The position numbers were made by a program, and so were the translations under genes. From Hydrogenophaga sp. NFH-34 (GTDB taxonomy: Bacteria > Pseudomonadota > Gammaproteobacteria > Burkholderiales > Burkholderiaceae_C): a stretch of DNA of 64,000 nucleotides. The stretch is taken from contig NZ_JACBGE010000021.1 in assembly GCF_021401345.1 (NCBI RefSeq), positions 1-64,000 of the forward strand, in the 5' to 3' direction. Position 1 is the first letter of the stretch; every line of letters begins with the position of its first letter. Under the pieces are notes generated by a model, which was given only the letters and a program-made list of their open reading frames with translations, did not search any database and was not told the DNA's origin. Shown one piece after another: positions 57,037-64,000 of the stretch.

Positions 57037-57752
57037 GCACGCATCCGTACGAACTGCTGCGCGTGGAAGACCTGCGCGTGGCCTATGGCGAAGTCCAGGC
57101 CGTCAAGAACGCGAGCCTCACCGTCGGGGCGCACCAGATCGTGTCGCTGGTGGGCAGCAACGGCGCCGGCAAGACCACCTTGCTGCGCGCGATCTCGGGC
57201 GTGCTGCCGCTGCAGGCCGGGCGCGTGGTGTTCGGCGGGCAGGACATCACCCGCCTGCCGGTGCACGCGCGGGTTGGCATCGGCCTGGCGCATGTGCCCG
57301 AAGGCCGGCACGTGTTCGGCCCGCTCACCATCGCGGAGAACCTGCGCCTGGGCGCCTACAGCGGCACCGACAAACCGGCGATCCGCCGGCGCATGGAGGA
57401 GATGTTCGAGCTCTTCCCCATCCTGGCGGAACGCCGCAGCCAGCAGGCCGGCACGATGTCGGGCGGCGAGCAGCAGATGCTGGCCATTGCCCGCGCGCTG
57501 ATGAGCCAGCCGCGCCTGCTGATCCTGGACGAACCCACCATGGGCCTGTCGCCCAAGATGATCGGCCTGGTGCTCGAAACCCTGGTGCGCATCCGCAGCC
57601 AGCAGATTCCCATCCTGCTGGTCGAGCAGAACACGGTGGAAGCCATCCGCATGGCCGACACCGTCTACGCCCTGCGTGTGGGCGAAATCGTCGCCCAGAT
57701 GCCCGGCACCGACGTGACCGAAGACGTGCTCAAGCACTTCTACCTCGGCTGA
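57033..57752 (+). CDS. ABC transporter ATP-binding protein (LivF-like)
   Basis: Second ATPase of the importer, 239 residues. Walker A GSNGAGKT, signature MSGGEQQM, Walker B LILDEPTMGLSP, and the LivF tail VTEDVLKHFYLG. It overlaps the LivG-like gene by 4 nt. Confidence 0.93.
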   Translation: MSTHPYELLRVEDLRVAYGEVQAVKNASLTVGAHQIVSLVGSNGAGKTTLLRAISGVLPLQAGRVVFGGQDITRLPVHARVGIGLAHVPEGRHVFGPLTIAENLRLGAYSGTDKPAIRRRMEEMFELFPILAERRSQQAGTMSGGEQQMLAIARALMSQPRLLILDEPTMGLSPKMIGLVLETLVRIRSQQIPILLVEQNTVEAIRMADTVYALRVGEIVAQMPGTDVTEDVLKHFYLG

Positions 57753-57756
57753 AGCC

Positions 57757-57811
57757 GTCCCGTCCCCTTTTCCCGTTTCCCTCGTTTCTCCGTTTTCCTC
57801 TTTTCATTCTT
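57757..57811 (+). other. Polypyrimidine tract before the binding-protein gene
   Basis: About 55 nt made almost entirely of C and T on the coding strand (CCCGTCCCCTTTTCCCGTTT and so on), ending at TTAGGAG, the ribosome-binding site of the next gene. It would be an unstructured, purine-poor RNA segment between livF-like and the binding-protein gene. It may hold an uncoupled translation start or a rho-loading region. Confidence 0.4.
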
Positions 57812-57823
57812 TAGGAGTTGGAC

Positions 57824-58942
57824 ATGCGCACCTCTGCTTCGCTTCTCGCCGCCACCGCCCTGATGGCCGCCTCAGCCTGCGCCTCGGCGCAGGACACCGT
57901 CTCGGTGGCCTTCACCGGCACGCTGACCGGCGACTTCGCTTCCTACGGCGTCACCGGCAAACAAGGCTTCGACCTCGCCATCGAGGCCTACAACGCCAAG
58001 AAAGGCCCCCAGGTGAGCGTGACCGTGGTGGACGACCACGGCAACCCGGGCGACGCCGTGCTCGCGGCCAACCGCTTCTGCTCGGACAAGAACGTTTCCG
58101 CCGTGGTGGGCTACACCTTCAGCTCCGTGGCGCTGGCTTCGATGCCCATCCTCGACAAGTGCAAGCTGCCGGTGATCGGCACCGCCGTGACCAGCCCCCA
58201 GCTCACCGGCACCAGCCCTTACTTCCGCCGCGTCGCACTGACCGACGCCACCCAGGGCAAGCTGATGGGCGAGTACGTGGCCAAGACGCTGGGCCTCAAG
58301 AACGTCTACCTGCTCTACCAGCAGGACGACTACGGCATCGGCGTGCAACAGGCGTTCAAGGCCGCCTACGAAGCCGCCGGCGGCACGCTGCTGGGCAACG
58401 ACCCCTACATGCTCGGCACCAAGGACTTCCGCACCCTGCTGACCAAGGTCAAGAGCAAGCGCCCGGAGGGCATCTTCATCGCCGGCTTCTACACCGAGGC
58501 CGCCAGCCTGGTCGCCCAGGCCAAGGCCATGCGCATCAACGCCCGCATGCTGGGCAACGACGGTTCGCTCTCGCCGCAGCTGATGGCCCTGAGCAACGGC
58601 GCCGCCGAAGGCATGACCCTGTACGGCACCTTCGACCCCAGCGCGTCCGCCGACGCATCGCCGGTGGCCGCCGGGTTCGTCAAGGCCTTCACCGCCAAGT
58701 ACAAGAGCGAGCCCGACAGCTGGGCCGCCCTGGGCTACGACGCCGGCCTGGCGCTGACGGCCGCCATCGACGCGGCCAAGGCCAAGGGCGGCATCGACCG
58801 CGCCAGCCTGCAGACGCAACTGGGCGCGATCAGCGGCCTGCCCGGCGCCACCGGGCAGGTGCAGTTCGAAAAATCCGGCGACCGCAACGCGTCGGTCCTG
58901 TTCTTCACGGTCAAGAACGGCAAGTTCGCACTGGCCAAGTAA
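57824..58942 (+). CDS. ABC transporter substrate-binding protein (Liv type)
   Basis: Periplasmic receptor of the importer encoded just upstream. The 372-residue precursor has a signal peptide ending ACASA|QD (residue ~23) and the type I binding fold (FTGTLTGDFASYGVTGKQGFD, VVDDHGNPGDAVLAANRF, YQQDDYGIGVQQAFKAA). TTAGGAG precedes the ATG at 57824. Ligand unknown. Confidence 0.92.
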   Translation: MRTSASLLAATALMAASACASAQDTVSVAFTGTLTGDFASYGVTGKQGFDLAIEAYNAKKGPQVSVTVVDDHGNPGDAVLAANRFCSDKNVSAVVGYTFSSVALASMPILDKCKLPVIGTAVTSPQLTGTSPYFRRVALTDATQGKLMGEYVAKTLGLKNVYLLYQQDDYGIGVQQAFKAAYEAAGGTLLGNDPYMLGTKDFRTLLTKVKSKRPEGIFIAGFYTEAASLVAQAKAMRINARMLGNDGSLSPQLMALSNGAAEGMTLYGTFDPSASADASPVAAGFVKAFTAKYKSEPDSWAALGYDAGLALTAAIDAAKAKGGIDRASLQTQLGAISGLPGATGQVQFEKSGDRNASVLFFTVKNGKFALAK

Positions 58943-58964
58943 CCCTCACGAGACGGACATCCCC

Positions 58965-60134
58965 ATGACCTGTGCCGCAAAAACCGACGGCCGCTGCACG
59001 CAGACCCCGCAGGCCTTCGTCTGGTCCGGCAAACCGCTGGGCCAGGCCCGCAGCGCCCCGGCCAGCTTCTACACCTCGCAGGAGGTCTTCCAGGCCGAGG
59101 TGAACCAGATTCACCTCAAACACTGGATCTTCATCGGCCGCACCGACCAGGTGGCCGAGCCCAACAGCTACCTGGCCGTGGACACGGTGGGCGGCCCCGT
59201 GCTGCTCACGCGCGACCAGAACGGCGAACTGCACGCCTTCGCCAACTACTGCCGCCACCGGGGTGCGCAACTGGTCGAAGGCTGCGGGCGCCGCCAGCGC
59301 CTGGTGTGCCCGTACCACGCCTGGGGCTTCGGCCTCGACGGCCGGCTGCTGCGCGCCCCCGGCATGGAAGACGTGCCCGGGTTCGACCTGGACAAGGAAT
59401 CGCTGATCCCCATCCGCATGGCCGAATGGGCCGGCAACGTCTTCGTCAACTACGACGACAGCGCGCCCGACCTCATGACGCATCTGGGCGGCTTCCCGGC
59501 GCTGTTCGCCTCGCACAAGGTCGAAGACATGCGCTGGGTCTTCGGTGTGGAGATTCCGGCCGCCTGCAACTGGAAGATGCTGCTGGAAAACGCCATGGAG
59601 ACCTACCACACCGGCATCGTGCACGCCCGCACCGTCGGTGCCCAGACCAGCATGACCTTTGACGGCGAGGAAAACTGGGCCGCGATCCAGGTGCAGTCCA
59701 CCATGACCACCGCCGTGCTCGACAAGAGCGCGCCCGCACCGTTCCCGCAGATCGCGAGCCTGGACGAGCAGGCCCGAAAAGGCACCTACTTCACGCTGCT
59801 GCACCCGACCACCCAGTTCGTCTTCGCGCAGGACTGCATGTGGTGGCTGGCGGTGCGCCCGGTGGCACCGGACCGGTCGGTGCTGAGCGTGGGCGGCTGC
59901 TTCCCCAAGGACTATGTGGCCCTGCCCAACTTCCAGGAGCTGGCCCAGCCCTATTTCACCCGCTGGGAATCGGTGGCCAAGGAGGACGTCGGCATCCTGG
60001 AGCGGCAGCAGAAGGGCGTGAGCTCCGTGCTGTTCAAGCCCGGCCTGCTGTCCTCGCGCGACGACGTGGTCCACACCATGGGCGAGTGGATCCGCCAGCG
60101 CATCGGCACCGCCATCTACAACGACCCGTTCTGA
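58965..60134 (+). CDS. Rieske non-heme iron oxygenase, alpha subunit
   Basis: The 389-residue protein has an N-terminal Rieske [2Fe-2S] domain with CRHRG and CPYHAWGF ligands (about residues 92 and 112), and a catalytic domain whose mononuclear iron site includes [15 protein letters not shown]. The overall type resembles the quaternary-ammonium/betaine-demethylating and carnitine-type oxygenases more than aromatic dioxygenases, but this is a judgement by eye. No reductase gene is nearby, so electrons must come from a partner encoded elsewhere. It is 22 nt after the binding-protein gene. Confidence 0.88.
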   Translation: MTCAAKTDGRCTQTPQAFVWSGKPLGQARSAPASFYTSQEVFQAEVNQIHLKHWIFIGRTDQVAEPNSYLAVDTVGGPVLLTRDQNGELHAFANYCRHRGAQLVEGCGRRQRLVCPYHAWGFGLDGRLLRAPGMEDVPGFDLDKESLIPIRMAEWAGNVFVNYDDSAPDLMTHLGGFPALFASHKVEDMRWVFGVEIPAACNWKMLLENAMETYHTGIVHARTVGAQTSMTFDGEENWAAIQVQSTMTTAVLDKSAPAPFPQIASLDEQARKGTYFTLLHPTTQFVFAQDCMWWLAVRPVAPDRSVLSVGGCFPKDYVALPNFQELAQPYFTRWESVAKEDVGILERQQKGVSSVLFKPGLLSSRDDVVHTMGEWIRQRIGTAIYNDPF

Positions 60135-60274
60135 CGCGCGTCCGGCAGTGCCCGCGCACTGCCGACCCGCCGGCGCCGCAGCCTGCGGGCCTTCGTTCCC
60201 TTGTTTCTGCCGCACGCCGCCGGCCGCCCCGGGTGGCCGGCGATGCCTTGCGCCCTTTCTCCGCCTGTCTTTCC

Positions 60275-61717
60275 ATGACCCACGCCTACCCCGACACCCG
60301 GTTGCTGATCGCCAACGAATGGGTGCCCAGCCAGACCGGCGCCACCCTGCCGGTGATCAACCCCGCCACGGGCGAAGCCATCGGCCGGGTCGCGCACGCC
60401 ACCCCGGCCGACCTCGACCGCGCGCTGGCCGCCGCCGAACGCGGCTTTGCCACCTGGCGCCACCTCAGCGCGCACGAGCGCAGCGCCCTCATGCGGCAGG
60501 CGGCCACCCTTCTGCGCGCCGACAGCGAACGCATCGCCCACTGGCTGACGCTGGAACAGGGCAAGCCGCTGCGGGAAGCCCGCGCCGAGGTGGCTTCGGC
60601 GGCCGGCATCATCGAATGGTTCGCCGACGAGGGCCTGCGGCTCTACGGGCGCATCGTCCCGGCCCGCAGCGAGCGCATGCAGCAATGGGTGACCAAGGAG
60701 CCGGTCGGGCCCGTGGCCGCCTTCACGCCCTGGAACTTCCCCATCAACCAGATCGTCCGCAAGCTCAGCGCCGCCCTGGCCTCGGGCTGCAGCTTTCTGG
60801 TCAAGGCGGCCGAGGACACGCCGGCCTCCGCCGCCGCGCTGATCGACGCCTTCGTGCGGGCCGGCGTGCCGGAAGGCGTGGTCGGCCTGGTGTTCGGCGA
60901 CCCGCAGGCCATATCGGCCTACCTGATCGCGCACCCGACCATCCGCAAGGTGTCGTTCACCGGATCGACGGCGGTCGGCAAACAGCTCGCCGCCCTCGCC
61001 GGCTCGCACATGAAGCGCGTCACCATGGAACTGGGCGGTCACGCCCCGGTGATCGTGGCCGAAGACGCCGACGTGGCCACGGCCGCCACCGTCCTGGCGG
61101 CGGCGAAATTCCGCAACGCCGGCCAGGTGTGCATTTCGCCCACACGCTTCCTGGTCCACCGGCGGATCAAGCGCGACTTCCTGGAAGCCCTGATCGCGCA
61201 GACCGAAACCCTGCGTCTGGGCGCAGGCCTGGACGAGACCACCACGCTCGGCCCCCTGGCCCACGCGCGGCGCGTGCACGCCATGGAACAGCTGGTCACC
61301 GATGCGGTGGACAAGGGCGCCCTGCTGCTCACCGGTGGGCAGCGACCCGACGGGCCCGGCTTCTTCTACGCCCCCACCCTGGTGGACGAAGTGCCGCTCG
61401 ATGCGGCGCTGTTCAACCAGGAACCGTTCGGCCCGGTCGCCGGCATCCGCGGTTTCGACACGCTGGACGAGGCCATTGCCGAGGCCAATCGCCTGCCTTA
61501 CGGACTGGCGGCCTACGCCTTCACCCAGTCGTTCACCACCCTTCACCGGCTGAGCCGCGACGTCCAGGCCGGCATGCTGTGGATCAACCAGGGAGCCACC
61601 CCGTCGGCCGAACTGCCCTTCGGCGGCATCCGGGATTCCGGCTACGGCAGCGAAGGGGGCCCCGAAGCGCTGGAGGCCTACCTCTCCACCAAGGCGGTGG
61701 CGGTCACGGCGCTGTAG
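60275..61717 (+). CDS. Aldehyde dehydrogenase (succinate-semialdehyde type)
   Basis: NAD(P)-dependent dehydrogenase of the GabD/SSADH group, 480 residues. Motifs are [11 protein letters not shown], the general-base Glu in MELGGHAPV, and the catalytic Cys in [11 protein letters not shown]. The neighbouring Rieske enzyme could supply a semialdehyde, for example after oxidative C-N cleavage. It is 140 nt downstream of the oxygenase and last in the block; the HAD gene on the other strand overlaps its end by 14 nt. Confidence 0.92.
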   Translation: MTHAYPDTRLLIANEWVPSQTGATLPVINPATGEAIGRVAHATPADLDRALAAAERGFATWRHLSAHERSALMRQAATLLRADSERIAHWLTLEQGKPLREARAEVASAAGIIEWFADEGLRLYGRIVPARSERMQQWVTKEPVGPVAAFTPWNFPINQIVRKLSAALASGCSFLVKAAEDTPASAAALIDAFVRAGVPEGVVGLVFGDPQAISAYLIAHPTIRKVSFTGSTAVGKQLAALAGSHMKRVTMELGGHAPVIVAEDADVATAATVLAAAKFRNAGQVCISPTRFLVHRRIKRDFLEALIAQTETLRLGAGLDETTTLGPLAHARRVHAMEQLVTDAVDKGALLLTGGQRPDGPGFFYAPTLVDEVPLDAALFNQEPFGPVAGIRGFDTLDEAIAEANRLPYGLAAYAFTQSFTTLHRLSRDVQAGMLWINQGATPSAELPFGGIRDSGYGSEGGPEALEAYLSTKAVAVTAL

Positions 61718-62384
61718 GGCCGGCGGGGTCTGCGGCGGCGAGGTGGCGGGCCACCTCGCCCATGTGGTACATCACGCGCGCCACCGGCAGGCCGGCGAAG
61801 GCGCGGCCGTCACCGTGCTGGCAATAGCCCCAGACCGTGGCACCGGCGGCCAGGCCGGCCTGCGCGCCGGTCGCGGTGTCCTCGATCACCAGGCAGCGCG
61901 CCGGATCGACACCCAGGTGGTCGGCAGCAGCCAGGTAGACGTCGGGATGCGGCTTCGAGCGCGGCAAGTCGTGGCCGCTGAAGATGCGCTCGCCGAAATA
62001 CGGTGCCATGCCGGCCATGCCGATCTGCATCACGACCTTGGGCCGGTCGGCGCCCGAAGCACAGGCGATGCGCCCGGCGGTGTGGGCGTGCGCCTCCACC
62101 ACCGCGTCGAGCGCGCCGACCACCGCCTGCAGCTCGGCCATCAGGCGCTGGTTGCGCCGTGCGTAGAAAGCGCGCATCCAGTCTTCGGTCAGCGGTTGGC
62201 CGGTTTCCGCCTCGATCAGGGCCCGCTGGTCGCGCACCGCGCGGCCGATGAAATGGTGCTCGCACTCGGCGGCGCTCAGCCCCCAGCCCGCTTCGTTGAG
62301 CATCTGGCGCAGCACGCCGTTGGTGATCGGCTCGCTGTCGACCAGCACGCCATCGCAATCAAACAGAACCGCATCGAATCGCAT
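61704..62384 (-). CDS. HAD-IA phosphatase (beta-phosphoglucomutase/GPH-like)
   Basis: The 226-residue product has the HAD nucleophile [11 protein letters not shown] at residues 9-19, motif II around CASGADR, the lysine in SKPHPDVYL, and VIEDTATG as motif IV. The helical cap follows motif I, as in IA enzymes. Substrate unknown. The 3' end overlaps the aldehyde dehydrogenase gene on the opposite strand by 14 nt. Confidence 0.88.
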   Translation of the reverse strand: MRFDAVLFDCDGVLVDSEPITNGVLRQMLNEAGWGLSAAECEHHFIGRAVRDQRALIEAETGQPLTEDWMRAFYARRNQRLMAELQAVVGALDAVVEAHAHTAGRIACASGADRPKVVMQIGMAGMAPYFGERIFSGHDLPRSKPHPDVYLAAADHLGVDPARCLVIEDTATGAQAGLAAGATVWGYCQHGDGRAFAGLPVARVMYHMGEVARHLAAADPAGPTAP

Positions 62385-62425
62385 GCCCCGATTGGAACAC
62401 GCGCCCCGGCCCGAGGCGGTGCCGG

Positions 62426-62803
62426 TCAGCAGCGGCCAGCCGCCTTGAGCAAGGCGTTGCAGGTGCCCGAGGGCACGGGCGCCGCTGCGCCCGAGGTGCC
62501 GAAGCGCGTGCACAGGGCGTCGGAGTTCGGTGTCATGCCGAAGGTCATCGCGCGCTGGAACCCGCTCGGGGAATAGAGATAACACTTGTAGACGGCGCCG
62601 TCCTTGGTGCGGGCAACGTAGTTGATGCGGCCGCCGCTCTCTTCGCTGCGGTCGGACAGGGTGAACGTGCCCACCTCGCGGCCAATGGCCATGGAGGTGC
62701 GCTGCTCAAGCCCCCCGTCGTCGATGGTGGCGGCGCAGGCCGTCAGGGCCAGGACCACGGCGAGGGCCATCGGTGTGCGGAAATTCGGTGTGGTGTGGTT
62801 CAT
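62426..62803 (-). CDS. Small predicted lipoprotein, unknown function
   Basis: The 125-residue product has a signal peptide with lipobox LTAC (Cys near residue 23). A small beta-rich domain with two further cysteine pairs follows (YKCYLYSPSGF, ALCTRFG, SGTCNALL, ending GRC). No family was recognised. It lies 20 nt downstream of another small lipoprotein gene on the same strand. Confidence 0.65.
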   Translation of the reverse strand: MNHTTPNFRTPMALAVVLALTACAATIDDGGLEQRTSMAIGREVGTFTLSDRSEESGGRINYVARTKDGAVYKCYLYSPSGFQRAMTFGMTPNSDALCTRFGTSGAAAPVPSGTCNALLKAAGRC

Positions 62804-62823
62804 GGGTTTTGCCGCGATGGCAT

Positions 62824-63180
62824 TCAGTAGGACTGGAAGAACCGGCCTTTGCTGCCGTTGATGATCTTCATGCTCACGCCGCCATCGAGCAGCGACACGG
62901 TCATCACGGAGACGTCCGACGTGCCCTTGTCGGCGATCCAGTTGTAGTCGGCGCGGTTGTCGTAATGCGACTCGCCGTTGTTGTGGGCGTAGCCCACGAG
63001 GGACTCGACCTCGGCCAGGCTCATGCCCTTGCCGATCTTGTCGTAGGCGGCGTAAAGGGCGGCGGCATCGCCCCCCTTGCCACCGCCCGAATCCACGTCC
63101 CCTCCGCCGCCACCGCCGCCGCAGGCCGGCAACAGGGCGGTCAGCATCACCATTCCGCATCCGATCAGAAATTTGCGCAT
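62824..63180 (-). CDS. Small lipoprotein with BamE/SmpA-like motif
   Basis: A 118-residue lipoprotein: lipobox LPAC at about residue 20, then a Gly-rich linker (seven consecutive Gly), then a domain beginning YDKIGKGMSLAEVESLVG. That opening is the helix-turn pattern of SmpA/OmlA/BamE and beta-lactamase-inhibitor-like folds. Such domains usually bind other proteins in the periplasm. GAGGTGA precedes the ATG at 63180. Confidence 0.7.
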   Translation of the reverse strand: MRKFLIGCGMVMLTALLPACGGGGGGGDVDSGGGKGGDAAALYAAYDKIGKGMSLAEVESLVGYAHNNGESHYDNRADYNWIADKGTSDVSVMTVSLLDGGVSMKIINGSKGRFFQSY

Positions 63181-63370
63181 CGATCACCTCGTCATAGGAG
63201 CCCCCGGAACCCGGTGTCCGGGTTCGCTGCGGGGCGGTCAACACCATCAGTCATGGCGCGCCATTGGGCCACCGGCCCCGGTCGGCAACAACCCTACCGA
63301 AGTGGGGTGCCACAACGTGCGCCAGCGCGGCGGCGGGCGGTAGGATGTCGACCACCCCACGGTGCCCCTC

Positions 63371-64000
63371 ATGGACCATCCACCCCCCTACGCCATCGTT
63401 CTGGACGACCATCCGCTGGTCGGTCGCGGCATGGCGCAGTACCTCGGCACGGTGCTGCCGGCACTGGAGGTGGCGGTGGCCACGCAATGGCGCGATGTGC
63501 CGCTGCTGAGCGCACAACGGGGCTGCCCCCGCCTGCTGGTGGCCGATGTCTGGCTCACCGAGGGCCCCTGCCTGGACGCCCTGGTCGCCTGGCGGCGGGG
63601 CTGCGTCGACACCCCCTGGCTGGCGGTCAGCGGCGACGACGACCCGTCCGTGATCGAGCGCGTGCGTGCGGCCGGCGCGCTGGGCTTCGTGCCCAAGAAG
63701 GCCGCCCCCGAAACCTTTGGCGCCGCGCTCAGGGCGGTGCTGGCGGGCCGGCCCTGGTTCGAGCCGGCGCCGGGCGCCGACGCCCGTGGCAGCGTGCCAC
63801 ACCAATGGACCATCGCGCCCCGGGAGCTGGGGCTCACACCGCGTCAGGGCGAGATCCTCGCGCTGGTGCTGCGCGGGCTGCCCAACAAGCGCATCGCCTC
63901 GCAGCTCGACATCTCGGAAAGCACCGTCAAGGAACACGTGACGGGCATCCTCGAACGGCTGGGCGTGCGCAGCCGGGTCGAAGCCATCACCCTGCTGCGC
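63371..64000 (+). CDS. LuxR/NarL-family response regulator (partial, runs off the window)
   Basis: The visible 210 residues start at the ATG at 63371. The receiver domain has the acidic pair LDDHPLV, the phospho-acceptor Asp in LLVADVWL (about residue 59) and the conserved Lys in GFVPKKAAPE. The output domain has a LuxR HTH (LTPRQGEILALVLRGLPNKRIASQLDISESTVKEH). The frame is open to the last base, so the C terminus is missing here. A partner histidine kinase is not in the window. Confidence 0.9.
   Translation, partial: MDHPPPYAIVLDDHPLVGRGMAQYLGTVLPALEVAVATQWRDVPLLSAQRGCPRLLVADVWLTEGPCLDALVAWRRGCVDTPWLAVSGDDDPSVIERVRAAGALGFVPKKAAPETFGAALRAVLAGRPWFEPAPGADARGSVPHQWTIAPRELGLTPRQGEILALVLRGLPNKRIASQLDISESTVKEHVTGILERLGVRSRVEAITLLR

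Noticed and set aside
58965..60134. Aromatic ring-hydroxylating dioxygenase of a classical two-subunit type
   Set aside because: No beta subunit, ferredoxin or reductase gene is adjacent and the catalytic region looks more like single-subunit amine/betaine-type Rieske enzymes; substrate left open.

Overview
The window is a 64-kb piece of a GC-rich betaproteobacterial chromosome, most likely Burkholderiales and close to Comamonadaceae. The evidence is the housekeeping order tyrS / M23 peptidase / erpA / bactofilin / DUF6776-like / rpsI-rplM, a giant tandem-duplicated UvrA, a fused LivH-LivM permease, an SAH riboswitch in front of ahcY, and complete paa, ectoine and leucine/isovalerate (liu) modules. 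No rRNA, tRNA, CRISPR array, prophage or insertion sequence was recognised.

Layout. 0-7 kb: translation and envelope housekeeping genes (tyrS, M23 endopeptidase, erpA, bactofilin, rpsI-rplM, rlmJ). 7.1-11.1 kb: paaABCDE, the phenylacetyl-CoA epoxidase operon, behind a TetR/PaaR-type palindrome. 11.1-13.3 kb: a compact accessory locus with an HExxH-type putative peptide-modification enzyme, a 75-residue basic peptide just upstream of it, and a divergent ATP-grasp-like protein. It looks like an uncharacterised peptide-modification (RiPP-like) system and is the most interesting item here. 13.4-18 kb: ompW with FNR-type boxes, then the methyl-cycle group ahcY-tlyA-metF-rlpA behind an SAH riboswitch. 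18-23 kb: HAD phosphatase, MFS and YeeE/YedE transporters, small proteins and an SMP-30 lactonase. 23-29.2 kb: a 2058-residue double UvrA with a hairpin-rich insertion. 29.3-31 kb: an orphan ABC binding protein and a universal stress protein.

31.4-37.8 kb: ectABCD followed directly by ehuBCDA, joining synthesis and uptake of ectoine and hydroxyectoine in one unit. 37.8-40 kb: small metabolic genes (DsbA-like isomerase, DUF1289, YbaK deacylase, LysE exporter). 40-51.6 kb: an Ldh-type dehydrogenase and a liu cluster (acyl-CoA synthetase, liuB, liuC, liuD, liuE) interleaved with a hydrolase, a DinB-like protein and a DUF4126 membrane protein, with a divergent AraC regulator. liuA is not present. 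51.9-61.7 kb: a co-directional catabolic block of gamma-glutamyltransferase-like enzyme, GntR regulator, Liv-type ABC importer, Rieske oxygenase and aldehyde dehydrogenase, whose substrate cannot be read from sequence. 61.7-64 kb: a HAD phosphatase, two small lipoproteins, and a LuxR-type response regulator cut by the window end.

Functions come from reading motifs and protein sequence by eye; no database search was run. Start codons are choices based on Shine-Dalgarno sequences and family lengths. Promoter and operator calls are pattern-based inferences.
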